Positions 1-7,878 of a DNA stretch of 64,000 bases are shown piece after piece. Numbering within the stretch: position 1 is the stretch's first letter; each line of letters starts with the position of its first letter. The notes below the pieces were generated by a model, which saw only the letters and a program-made list of their open reading frames with translations, did not search any database and was not told where the DNA came from. Source of the stretch: Methanoculleus taiwanensis (lineage in GTDB: Archaea > Halobacteriota > Methanomicrobia > Methanomicrobiales > Methanoculleaceae); contig NZ_LHQS01000002.1 in assembly GCF_004102725.1 (NCBI RefSeq), forward strand, positions 1 through 64,000, in the 5' to 3' direction. The position numbers and the translations under genes are program-made.

Positions 1-95
1 CCGCCGAACTCAGACGAAATCCAGAGTGCACACCAAACGGTTCAGCGAACATAGGGTTTATACCCGATGAACGCACCAACCTATACACACGGCTT
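1..95 (+). other. Spacer upstream of tRNA-Cys, probably rRNA operon
   Basis: No gene is visible here. Its position just upstream of tRNA-Cys and 5S rRNA suggests that it is the 3' flank of a 23S gene lying outside the window, but I do not recognise a 23S 3' end in it. It would be part of the primary rRNA transcript if the operon order is 16S-23S-tRNA-5S. Confidence 0.35.
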
Positions 96-167
96 GCCAA
101 GGTGGCGGAGCGGCTACGCGGTTGACTGCAGATCAACTACACCCCGGTTCAAGTCCGGGCCTTGGCT
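96..167 (+). tRNA. tRNA-Cys (anticodon GCA)
   Basis: The cloverleaf can be drawn by eye. The 7-bp acceptor stem pairs GCCAAGG (96-102) with CCTTGGC (160-166). The anticodon stem GTTGA/TCAAC encloses the loop CTGCAGA, giving anticodon GCA for cysteine. The T arm CCGG-TTCAAGT-CCGG is canonical and the discriminator is T167, as expected for tRNA-Cys. CCA is not encoded. Only 2 nt separate it from the 5S rRNA, so the two must be co-transcribed. Confidence 0.95.
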
Positions 168-169
168 TT

Positions 170-296
170 GGTAATAGCGGCCATAGCAGTGGGGAAACAC
201 CTGGACCCATTCCGAACCCAGCAGTGAAGCCCACTCACGTAACCCGTTGTACTGAGGTACGCGAGTCCTCGGGAACCTGGATACGCTGCTATTACC
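170..296 (+). rRNA. 5S ribosomal RNA
   Basis: The terminal helix I is seen as GGTAATAGC (170-178) pairing with GCTATTACC (288-296). The interior has the hallmark 5S loop sequence CATTCCGAACCCAG followed by GTGAAG. The length of about 127 nt fits archaeal 5S rRNA. It directly follows tRNA-Cys. T-rich, weakly structured sequence downstream (297-330) is the likely transcription end. Confidence 0.93.
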
Positions 297-424
297 TTCC
301 TTTACACTGAAACGAACTGCTTCTTCTCACACCATGACACTCGGCAGCGACCGGCTTTCTTCTTCGTCCAGACCGGACGCACGTTAAAAAAACATCGCTC
401 TCTCTTCTGCATCTATTTACTTCG

Positions 425-1114
425 TCAGTAGCCAAGCCGCTCGCGGATCAGGATCAGGGTGACCCGGTCATCCGCGGTCTCGTCTGCGAGGATCACGGTC
501 TTCCCGATCTCGCTCGGAACGCCGTAGGCACGCAGAGCCCGCTGATTCTCGAGCGGCAGGGCGTACTCCCGGCACCGCCTGAGCGCCTCGTCAAGCGTCG
601 GCACGATCTTGTTGACGCCGGTGACAAGGATGAGACGGGCTGCCGCGTGCGGCCATGCCCCGACCCGGCTTCCCGTCCTGTCGCACCCGACAAGTTCCCC
701 CGATTCGGCGATTGCCTGCACGCCGGAGAGATAGTACCCGGCGGCGACGCTTTTCCGGCGGAGGGCGTGCCGCTTCTCTGCATCGTCCTCGGCGGTGATA
801 ACCGTATGATAGTCCCGCCAGCCCTTTCGGTTCTCTTCGAGTGCCCGGGGATACCCGATCTCCAGCAGGGTCGTCGAATAGCCGTTCATGATCTCGGCCC
901 CCCCCGGTATCAGGTCGACGAGCGCCCGGAGTGCCTCCTCCCCCGTCTCTACCAGGATCACCCCGACGTTGCGCGACTCGATTGCCCGCACCGTCCGCTC
1001 GATCGTCGCCTCGTCAGGTATTCTGCTCCACCGCTCCTGGTCGACACCGGCATCCGCCAGGAGGTTGCCTGCGCTGTACTGCGTTCTGTGCGATGTCCGG
1101 GTTACCTGTTGCAT
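425..1114 (-). CDS. LUD domain protein (lactate utilization LutC/YkgG type)
   Basis: A 229-residue soluble protein resembling the LUD fold. It has an N-terminal helical part, then VGVILVETGEEALRAL, a glycine-rich segment (GAEIMNGYSTTLLEIG) and the family-type stretch GSRVGAWPHAAARLILVTGVNKIV near residue 150-175. LUD proteins work with iron-sulfur partners in lactate oxidation (LutABC), but no LutA or LutB gene is nearby, so the substrate is unknown. GGTGGT precedes the ATG. It diverges from the RNB gene; a possible TATA lies around 1147-1160. Confidence 0.75.
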   Translation of the reverse strand: MQQVTRTSHRTQYSAGNLLADAGVDQERWSRIPDEATIERTVRAIESRNVGVILVETGEEALRALVDLIPGGAEIMNGYSTTLLEIGYPRALEENRKGWRDYHTVITAEDDAEKRHALRRKSVAAGYYLSGVQAIAESGELVGCDRTGSRVGAWPHAAARLILVTGVNKIVPTLDEALRRCREYALPLENQRALRAYGVPSEIGKTVILADETADDRVTLILIRERLGY

Positions 1115-1219
1115 CTGACCACCCCGGCCACGGAAGGACGAGATCGTACATAATGATTACTGCACGCCCGCCGTGTTCATGTGATCCGGGCGAGCCCCGG
1201 TGAGAACTCATTTCCAGAG

Positions 1220-1229
1220 ATATTTATAG
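1220..1229 (+). promoter_or_regulatory. TATA box of the RNB nuclease gene
   Basis: The sequence atatttatag stands in a GC-rich context about 30 nt upstream of the ATG at 1255. No Shine-Dalgarno sequence lies between them, so the transcript is probably leaderless or nearly so. Confidence 0.55.
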
Positions 1230-1254
1230 CCTGAAGCGAACCTCTCCCCCAACG

Positions 1255-2721
1255 ATGAACAACCGGCAGACTATCGACCTCGGAGCTATCGCCTGGGCCG
1301 CGATGGAGAAGTACGGCTTTGTCCCCAAAATCCCCCCGTCGGTCATCCGGGAAGTGAACACGCTGCACACAGGCGTCTTCACGGACAGTGGGGAGGCGAT
1401 CCGCGATCTCCGGTCGCTCCTCTGGTCGTCGATCGACAACCACGACTCGATGGATCTCGACCAGCTGGAGGTATGTGAGCGCGGGGCGAATGGCGAGATA
1501 CGGGTAAAGGTCGCCGTCGCTGATGTCGACGCCTTCGTCCCGCAAGGTTCCAGGGCCGACCGGTACGCCCGCCGGAACGGAACCTCGGTCTACACCGGCG
1601 TTACGACCTTCCCGATGCTGCCGGATCGCCTCTCCAAGGACATCACCTCCCTGCTGCCGGGGAAGGAGCACCTCGCTATCGTCGTTGAGTACGCGGTTCT
1701 CCCCGACGGCAGCATCCGGCCGGGCGGCGTCTCGCGCGCCTTCGTCACGAACAGGGCAAAACTCGTCTACGAGGAGGTCGGCGACTGGCTCGAGGGGACA
1801 GGGCAGGTTCCGGAGACGGTCACGGCCGTTTCCGGGCTCAAAGAGCAGATCCTCCTGCAGAACGAGGCCGCGCAGGCCATGAAGAAACGCCGGACGGAGC
1901 AGGGAGCGCTCGCCCTCGAGACGATCGAACCCGAGCCGGTCATGGTGGACGGCCGGGTGGCGGGCCTCGTCGTCCAGCGGCAGAACCTGGCGCGCTGCCT
2001 GATAGAGGAGTTCATGGTCGCGGCGAACCGGAGCATCGTCGCGTTCCTCGGCGATGCCGATCTCCTCATGATCCAGCGGATCGTCAGAACGCCGAAGAAC
2101 TGGGAGGGAATCGTCGCCGAGGCGGCGGAACGCAGCGAGGTGCTGCCGGCGAGGCCGGACGCACAGGCGCTCACCCGTTTCCTCCTCCGGCAGAAGGTCG
2201 CCGATCCGGATCACTTCCCCGACCTCTCCCTGACGGTGGTGAAACTGATGGGACCCGGCGAATACGTGGCCTTCAGGCCCGGTGGCGAGCCGGTCGGCCA
2301 CTTCGCGCTTGCCGTCACCGACTACACGCACGGAACCGCCCCGAACCGGCGGTACGTCGACCTCGTTATCCAGCGGCTGGTAAAGTCGGCGCTCGCCGGG
2401 GAGGACTGCCCGTACACACCTGTGGAGCTCGACGAGCTCGCCGCCTGGCTGACAGATCGGGAGATGGCGTCGCAGAAGGTCGAGCGGTTTGTCCGGAAAG
2501 CTGCGGCCGCAGTCCTGCTCCGGACCAGCATCGGCGAGTTCTTCGATGCGTTCGTCACCGGCGCCTCGGAGAAGGGAACCTATGTCCGCCTCCTCTCCCC
2601 GCCGGCGGAAGGCCGGGTCATGCAGGGCGAGTCCGGCCTTCGGGTAGGTCAGAAAGTCCGCGTCCGTCTGCTCGCGACCGACCCTGTACACGGGTTCGTC
2701 GACTTTGCGCGTGCCGGATGA
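1255..2721 (+). CDS. RNB-domain exoribonuclease (RNase II/R family)
   Basis: A 488-residue 3'-5' exoribonuclease homologue. The RNB catalytic segment is SIDNHDSMDLDQ at residues 59-70. By alignment with E. coli RNase II, D61, D67 and D69 match metal ligands D201, D207 and D209, while the fourth position (D210) is Q70. Further RNB motifs are seen: VAVADVDAFV, TTFPMLPDRLSKDI, VYEEVGDWLEG and the late RRYVDLVIQRLV block. The C terminus (about 430-488) looks like an S1/OB fold (GTYVRLLSPPAEGRVM). No cold-shock domains are present, so it is shorter than bacterial RNase R. RNA turnover is the likely role. Confidence 0.85.
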   Translation: MNNRQTIDLGAIAWAAMEKYGFVPKIPPSVIREVNTLHTGVFTDSGEAIRDLRSLLWSSIDNHDSMDLDQLEVCERGANGEIRVKVAVADVDAFVPQGSRADRYARRNGTSVYTGVTTFPMLPDRLSKDITSLLPGKEHLAIVVEYAVLPDGSIRPGGVSRAFVTNRAKLVYEEVGDWLEGTGQVPETVTAVSGLKEQILLQNEAAQAMKKRRTEQGALALETIEPEPVMVDGRVAGLVVQRQNLARCLIEEFMVAANRSIVAFLGDADLLMIQRIVRTPKNWEGIVAEAAERSEVLPARPDAQALTRFLLRQKVADPDHFPDLSLTVVKLMGPGEYVAFRPGGEPVGHFALAVTDYTHGTAPNRRYVDLVIQRLVKSALAGEDCPYTPVELDELAAWLTDREMASQKVERFVRKAAAAVLLRTSIGEFFDAFVTGASEKGTYVRLLSPPAEGRVMQGESGLRVGQKVRVRLLATDPVHGFVDFARAG

Positions 2722-2806
2722 AGGACGGCGTCCCGCTCACGGCTCCTTCCTTCCCCTGACGAGCGTTTCGGTGTATTTTTGACATCCGCCGGCCAATCTG
2801 AACGAT

Positions 2807-3784
2807 ATGCAGCGATGGTACTCTTACGGCGCACTCTGCCTCCTCGTGGTCTCGGCTGTTCTGATGGCCGGCTGTACCGGCACAGAGCAGGTTCAGGCGG
2901 CGGTACCGCAGGAGAATATGACGATGGATGGTCTGGCCGGTTTTGTCCGGAACGCTTCGGCATACGCGGCTTCGACCGGAGAAGAGGCGGCTCTCGCCGA
3001 GTTCTCGAAAGAGGATGGGCAGTTCACGCACGGGGACATCTATCTCTACGCCTATGACTTCAATGGCACGCTCCTTGCACACCCGTATGAGGAAGGCCTG
3101 GTCGGGACGGACCGGATGAACTGGATCGACGTCCGCGGCCTGCCGGTCATCCGGATCGGTGCGTATACCGCCTCGAACGGCGGCGGTTTCGTCGCCTACC
3201 TGTATCCGGCACCGGAGGGCGGAACGATAGACGAGAAGGCACCGGATACCTACGTACCAAAGATCGGCTATGTCGCCCCGGTCGGCGAGACCTGGTGGAT
3301 CGGCTCGGGGATGTACTTCACGGATATGGCATCGAACAACCCCGGCCGGTATCCGGAGGCAGTATCGGCGATGATCGATCTGGTCGAGCGTGGTGCGGAA
3401 TATGGGCGCGAGAAAGGATCTGAAACCGCATTTGCCGAGATATCGAACCGTTCAGGTGCTTTCGTCGATGCGGAAGGGCACTACATCTACGCCTACGACT
3501 ACAACGGCACGCTCCTCGCGCACCCCTACCTGCAGGAGAAGATCGGTTCCTCGCTGATCGAGCGGCGCGGACCCTTCGGGATGGAGAATATCCGCTCGCT
3601 CACCGAGACCGCCAGGGACGGCGGCGGCTTTATCGTCTTCGTCTGGCCGAACCCCGCACAAGAGAACCGCGAAGAACTGAAGATCGGCTACGTCCTCCCC
3701 GTAGACGAGACCTGGTGGGTCGGATCGGGCGTCTACCTAAGCGAGATAACCGGGACGGATGCATCGCTCCCGACCGTCCGGTAA
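2807..3784 (+). CDS. Secreted lipoprotein with two Cache-type sensor modules
   Basis: A 325-residue protein. The signal peptide ends in the lipobox LMAGC, so it is probably lipid-anchored on the outer face of the membrane. Two repeated modules follow, around residues 45-165 and 195-315. Each has the Cache signature LYAYDFNGTLLAHPY or IYAYDYNGTLLAHPY, then GGGFVAYLYP or GGGFIVFVWP, and ends in KIGYVAPVGETWWIGSG or KIGYVLPVDETWWVGSG. Cache domains bind small ligands outside the cell. There is no transducer domain, so it may hand ligand to a separate receptor. A TATA-like tgtatttttg lies at about 2771. Confidence 0.8.
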   Translation: MQRWYSYGALCLLVVSAVLMAGCTGTEQVQAAVPQENMTMDGLAGFVRNASAYAASTGEEAALAEFSKEDGQFTHGDIYLYAYDFNGTLLAHPYEEGLVGTDRMNWIDVRGLPVIRIGAYTASNGGGFVAYLYPAPEGGTIDEKAPDTYVPKIGYVAPVGETWWIGSGMYFTDMASNNPGRYPEAVSAMIDLVERGAEYGREKGSETAFAEISNRSGAFVDAEGHYIYAYDYNGTLLAHPYLQEKIGSSLIERRGPFGMENIRSLTETARDGGGFIVFVWPNPAQENREELKIGYVLPVDETWWVGSGVYLSEITGTDASLPTVR

Positions 3785-3814
3785 CCCCCTCTTTTTCCGG
3801 CACCCTTTCCGGGG

Positions 3815-3826
3815 CATATAAGAAAA
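3815..3826 (+). promoter_or_regulatory. TATA box of the radical SAM gene
   Basis: The AT-rich element catataagaaaa lies about 45 nt before the ATG at 3863, after the T-rich end of the previous gene (ctttttcc). Confidence 0.5.
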
Positions 3827-3862
3827 CTATTAATGGTTCGGGAAGGGAAAATTCAGTAGTTT

Positions 3863-5002
3863 ATGAAGAACGCCTTTCACGTAATGCTCGTTCCGACGCT
3901 GGGCTGTCCGTCGAAGTGCAGCTACTGCTGGAGCTCCGAAGAAGGTTCTCCCATCATGAGCATCGATACCGTCAAAGACGTCGTCGCATGGCTCAAAGAC
4001 TTCCGGGACGACCGGGTGACCTTCACTTTCCACGGCGGCGAGCCTCTTCTCGCCGGTCCGGAATTCTACCGGCAGGCGCTGCCGCTCCTCGCGGGGGAGC
4101 TTGGGCACCTGACGCCCGATTTTGCCATGCAGACCAACCTCTGGCGGATGACCCCGGAGATTGCGGAGATCCTGGCTGCATATCATATCCCCATCGGCTC
4201 CAGCATCGACGGCCCGCAGGACCTAAACGACCTGCAGCGGGGGAGCGGGTACTATGAGAAGACCATGCGGGGCTACGAGATTGCGAAGGCGCACGGCCTC
4301 TCGGTGCGGTTCATCTGCACCTTCACCTCCTACTCCGTGGCGTTCAAGGGCGACATCTTCGAGTTCTTCCGTGAGAACGGGTTTACCCTGAAACTGCACC
4401 CCGCGCTCCCGTCGCTTCGCGATACCAACCCTGAAAAATGGGCTCTTCCTCCGGAGAAGTACGGCGAACTGCTCGTCTACCTCCTCGATAAGGCTCTCGA
4501 GCATATCGACGATGTGGAGATCATGAACATCAACGACCTCTGCCGGTGCGTCTTCACCCGGAGAGGCACGGTCTGCACGTTTGCGGACTGCATGGGGAGC
4601 ACGTTTGCGGTCGGGCCGGACGGGAGCATCTACCCCTGCTACCGCTTCGTCGGCATGCCGGAGTACGTGATGGGCAACGTCCGCGACCGACCCGGCGTCG
4701 ACGACCTCGCCGCGTCCGATGCCTGGAAGCAGATGCACCGGTTCAAGGAGTATGTCGACCAGGCATGCAGGGACTGCGCCCATATCAAATACTGCCGGGG
4801 CGGCTGCCCCTACAACGCCATCGCTCCCACGGGAGGGGAGGTTGCGGGCGTCGATCCCCACTGCGTCGCGTATAAGCGGATCTTCGACGAGATCGGCGAA
4901 CGGCTGAACGCCGAGATGCTCCAGCCCATGATGGGTATGGGCGGTTTCAAGGATGCACCGCCCGGGATCATGGCGTTGATGCGAAAGATCGTGATGCAGT
5001 AA
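3863..5002 (+). CDS. Radical SAM/SPASM enzyme, putative peptide-modifying (Mhun_1560-like)
   Basis: A 379-residue protein. The radical SAM cluster motif CxxxCxxC is C15-PSK-C19-SY-C22, followed by FTFHGGEPLL (the GGE motif). The C-terminal half carries a cysteine-rich SPASM/twitch region: CTFADC, IYPCYRF, ACRDCAHIKYCRGGCPY and PHCVAYK, enough to bind auxiliary 4Fe-4S clusters. SPASM enzymes of this type modify ribosomal peptides or activate sulfatases. The gene appears monocistronic, and no cysteine-rich precursor peptide is seen next to it. The assignment to the methanogen family named after Mhun_1560 is from memory of that family and needs a profile search. Confidence 0.8.
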   Translation: MKNAFHVMLVPTLGCPSKCSYCWSSEEGSPIMSIDTVKDVVAWLKDFRDDRVTFTFHGGEPLLAGPEFYRQALPLLAGELGHLTPDFAMQTNLWRMTPEIAEILAAYHIPIGSSIDGPQDLNDLQRGSGYYEKTMRGYEIAKAHGLSVRFICTFTSYSVAFKGDIFEFFRENGFTLKLHPALPSLRDTNPEKWALPPEKYGELLVYLLDKALEHIDDVEIMNINDLCRCVFTRRGTVCTFADCMGSTFAVGPDGSIYPCYRFVGMPEYVMGNVRDRPGVDDLAASDAWKQMHRFKEYVDQACRDCAHIKYCRGGCPYNAIAPTGGEVAGVDPHCVAYKRIFDEIGERLNAEMLQPMMGMGGFKDAPPGIMALMRKIVMQ

Positions 5003-5009
5003 GGCCGCT

Positions 5010-5462
5010 TCAGACTGTGAGCCGGTAGGTGTACCAGTCGAGCCTCTCCCCGCCGCACTTTTCATAAAATCGGATCGCCGGATCGTTCCAGGTCAGCACC
5101 ATCCATTCGATCCGACCGCACCCGCGCTCCTCCGCGAGACTGCGGCAGAGGTCGAAGAGCGCTTTTCCGATGCCCTTTCCGCGGTACGCTTCGAGGACGA
5201 AGATATCTTCGAGATACAGGGTCGGGCGGGCGAGGAAGGTTGAGTAGGTGAAGAGAATGGTGGCGTAGCCGACCGCTCTGCCGTCCGTCCGTGCGATAAA
5301 AGCCTCGTACCGCGGATGCTCGCCAAGGGCGTCGGCCAAAAGCCGTTCCCGGGCGGCATCGTCGGGCGGCGCAAGGTGCTCGTACTCCGCAAGCGCTTCT
5401 ACGAGAGCGGTGAACTCGTCAAAATTCCGCTCGTTAAGCCTTTCAATACGTATCTCTATCAT
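5010..5462 (-). CDS. GNAT acetyltransferase, diamine acetyltransferase-like
   Basis: A 150-residue single-domain GNAT. The acetyl-CoA pyrophosphate-binding motif is seen as AYRGKGIGKALF (R/Q-x-x-G-x-G/A form). It is preceded by LYLEDIFVL, typical of the spermidine/spermine acetyltransferase subgroup, and the N terminus has the subgroup's LAEYEHL. The C-terminal NDPAIRFYEKCGGE is the usual GNAT motif B. The stop codon lies 7 bp from the convergent radical SAM gene. It may be co-transcribed with the 102-residue gene upstream. The acceptor is unknown; a small amine is the family-based guess. Confidence 0.85.
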   Translation of the reverse strand: MIEIRIERLNERNFDEFTALVEALAEYEHLAPPDDAARERLLADALGEHPRYEAFIARTDGRAVGYATILFTYSTFLARPTLYLEDIFVLEAYRGKGIGKALFDLCRSLAEERGCGRIEWMVLTWNDPAIRFYEKCGGERLDWYTYRLTV

Positions 5463-5546
5463 CCGGGAACCCGTCCTGCCTTTTGGGTGGGCGCCGGGAG
5501 AAAAAAAGGTGGACGGATCGGTCTTTCCGGGCGCTCCCCGATCCGA

Positions 5547-5855
5547 TCAGGGTGCCGCTGCCGCCTCCTGCTCCCGTTCAACCCCGACCTGACCGCTGTC
5601 CCAGACGAAGAGGTCTGCCATCCGCGTCATGATCACCCGCGTCCCCTCCGGCACCCGGATCGAATCCGCGACATCCTCCGGGTGCCTCGCCCAGACGATC
5701 TGGTGTACGAATTTGCCGTCGGGCAGCAGCACCACGACGCTGTAGGTGTTCATATCCTCTTCGGGAATCCCCCTCTCCCCCGGGTTGACCCGGTAGCAGG
5801 AGAACGAAACGGGTCCCATCTCTCCTTCCTTCATCTGTTCCTGTACGTTCGCCAT
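5547..5855 (-). CDS. Hypothetical protein, 102 residues
   Basis: I do not recognise the family. The start chosen is the ATG at 5855, because GGAGG lies 7 nt before it; a longer reading from 5885 lacks such a site. The protein is small and soluble with no signal or membrane segment. It has a central beta-rich stretch (NTYSVVVLLPDGKFVHQIVWARHPEDVADSI) and an Ala/Glu-rich tail. It lies 84 bp upstream of the acetyltransferase gene on the same strand. Confidence 0.6.
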   Translation of the reverse strand: MANVQEQMKEGEMGPVSFSCYRVNPGERGIPEEDMNTYSVVVLLPDGKFVHQIVWARHPEDVADSIRVPEGTRVIMTRMADLFVWDSGQVGVEREQEAAAAP

Positions 5856-6011
5856 ATGAATTGCCTCCATACTCTGTCCGGTCACGGTGCCGCGCTCTCT
5901 TCGGAGATCGCTCCGACGAGTATTCCGGAGATGGGTACGGGGTTCGGTCTCCTCCGACCCTCCGGCTGCCCCCGTCAGAGGGGGCTTTCTGGGCTACTCC
6001 ACGTATAAATA

Positions 6012-6851
6012 CTATCCCTGCCCGGGCTGCCACCCCTCGATCCCGGTTAGCTCCGTTGCGATATCCCGGAACCGCTCCTGCACCACGGGGTCGAGCGCGA
6101 GCGGTGACGGCCGCGTCCGCTCCTTCTTCTCGAAGTATGCTCCGTTGGCGCCGGCGGTGTCGGGAGATGTGGCGACGTAGACCTCGACTGCCGCCCCCTG
6201 TCCGGGCGGGGCACCACCGCCGCCATCGCCGGTGTACGCCCGCAGGAGTTTGGTATCGATCACCCCCGGATGGAGGCAGTTTACCGTGACGCCCGTCCCT
6301 GCGAGGATCGGGGCGAGCTGCAGGGTGAACGCGACGACACCGAGTTTCGAGACGGCATAGGCGGTTTAGGGATCGTAGTCGTGCACTTCCGGGAGGTTCT
6401 CCCAGCGGACGCTATGCACGCTCCGGTGAGCGATGGACGCGACGTTGACGATCCGTGCCGGAGCACCTGCTTCGAGAAGCGGCAGCAGTTCGTGAGCGAG
6501 CAGGAACTCTGCGAGGAAGTTGACGGCGAAGGTCATCTCTATCCCGCCGGGTGCCGTCTCCCGTTCGGGCTGAAAGACCCCGGCGTTGTTGATCAGCACG
6601 TCGAGCCGGTCGTACCGGTCGGCGACGGCGGCGGCAAGCCCCCTGACCTGTTCCTGGTCGGCAAGATCGGCGATGAAGAGGTCGAGCCGCTCCGAGCCCG
6701 CCCGGTCCCGGATCTCCTCGAGGACGCGGCGCCCTTTCGCCGCGTTTCGGCCGTGAACGAGAACCCGGTAGCCCCGCCCGGCGAGAGCGTCTGCGGTCGC
6801 CCTGCCGATCCCGTCTGTCGACCCCGTGACGAGGATGGTAGCTTCGGTCAT
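6012..6851 (-). pseudogene. Short-chain dehydrogenase broken by an in-frame TAA
   Basis: The reading frame from the ATG at 6851 encodes a classical SDR: the nucleotide-binding TGSTDGIG, then DVLINNAG and the VNVASIAH strand with the catalytic serine region. It meets TAA at 6366-6368 after HDYDP. Reading through in the same frame gives TAYAVSKLGVVAF, the YxxxK active-site motif, then NCLHPGVIDTKLL and a normal C terminus ending at 6012. A single nonsense codon thus cuts the protein three codons before the catalytic tyrosine. The truncated product would bind cofactor at most. Either a recent pseudogene or a base error; the rest of the frame is intact. Confidence 0.88.
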
Positions 6852-6879
6852 GCGGCCACCGGGTGGCATGTCCATGCCG

Positions 6880-7878
6880 TTATACCTGGCGGTGCCCGAA
6901 GATGGCCGGTGGCGTTCTCCCGAAAATCGGGAAGACGCCCTCCCACGAGAAGGCTTTCCCGGGGGCTCCGTTCAGGCCGGCGACCTCCGCCAGCACCGCA
7001 AGGCCGAGTCTCGCGTTCTTTGCTGCGTAGGGGAAGGAGACCGCATCAACGGTATCCGCCGGGGTATGCACCGGCCCGTGCGGCCACGGTGCATGGGTCA
7101 TGAGAGCCGGATAGCCCTGTTCCCAGAACGAGATGTGATCCGACCTGTAGGTGCTCGGGTCGCGGATCGGCGTGAGGCTGATATTGTAGAGGGCAAGGTC
7201 GTGGACTACCAGATCCACCAGGTCTTCTGCCTCTGCGTTGTACAGGATGTTCAGCTGTGAGCGGTTCTCCGGGTCGTAGCCCGCAGCGTCATAGTTCAGG
7301 TAGAGCGGGATCGAAACGTTCCCTTCAGCCGCATGGCGGGTGTAGCTCCTGCTCCCGTTGAGGCCGACCTCTTCGGCGTTCCAGAAGGCGAACTCGACGG
7401 TCTCGTCGAACCGGTACTGGCTCATGATTCGTGCCAGTTCGAGGACGACCGCGACCCCAACCCCGTTATCGGTCGCGCCCGGGGCATGCTCCGGGTCGGA
7501 CGAGATGCTGTCGTAGTGGGCGCCGATGACGACCACGCTATCGGATGCCGGATCGGTCCCGGGGAGGGTCGCGACGACGTTCGCAAGGTCGCCCCCCTGG
7601 TAGGAGACGTCGAGCCCCGCGGTGTCGCTCAGCCGGTCGTAGAGGTACGCCGCCGCTTCCCGGTTGCCGTCCGTCCCGACCACCCGGGTCTCGAAGGACT
7701 GGAGGTCGGCGACCGTGATGAAGAGTTCGGACTCGTTGACCTCTGCAAGGAGTCCGGCGATGGCCGGATTGTACTCCGGCAGGTCGGCAGGCGTCTGCTC
7801 CGGTGCACTGCCCGCCGCGGAGGCGGCCAGCACCGAAGCGAGAGCGATCAGAAGGACTGTGCGGAGCGCTCCGTTCAT
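6880..7878 (-). CDS. Secreted M28-family zinc aminopeptidase
   Basis: A 332-residue protein with a cleavable signal peptide (about residues 1-22). The two-zinc site of M28 is complete: H121 and D123 in GAHYDS, bridging D137 in GATDNG, E169/E170 in FWNAEE, D197 in NYDAAG and H271 in VHTPADT. It is the distal gene of a tandem pair, overlapping the upstream paralogue by 4 bp. It probably acts outside the cell, releasing amino acids from peptides. The C-terminal 30 residues (after EVAGLNG) are not conserved in the paralogue. Confidence 0.87.
   Translation of the reverse strand: MNGALRTVLLIALASVLAASAAGSAPEQTPADLPEYNPAIAGLLAEVNESELFITVADLQSFETRVVGTDGNREAAAYLYDRLSDTAGLDVSYQGGDLANVVATLPGTDPASDSVVVIGAHYDSISSDPEHAPGATDNGVGVAVVLELARIMSQYRFDETVEFAFWNAEEVGLNGSRSYTRHAAEGNVSIPLYLNYDAAGYDPENRSQLNILYNAEAEDLVDLVVHDLALYNISLTPIRDPSTYRSDHISFWEQGYPALMTHAPWPHGPVHTPADTVDAVSFPYAAKNARLGLAVLAEVAGLNGAPGKAFSWEGVFPIFGRTPPAIFGHRQV

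Noticed and set aside
122-310. Reading frame across tRNA-Cys and 5S rRNA
   Set aside because: It lies entirely over RNA genes with clear secondary structure; no coding evidence.
1177-2691. 504-residue minus-strand frame opposite the RNB gene
   Set aside because: It is the antisense shadow of a gene with complete family motifs; high GC opens such frames throughout.
6366-6368. Pyrrolysine or other recoding of the SDR stop
   Set aside because: Pyrrolysine uses UAG; this is UAA and no recoding structure is seen. A nonsense mutation or error is simpler.
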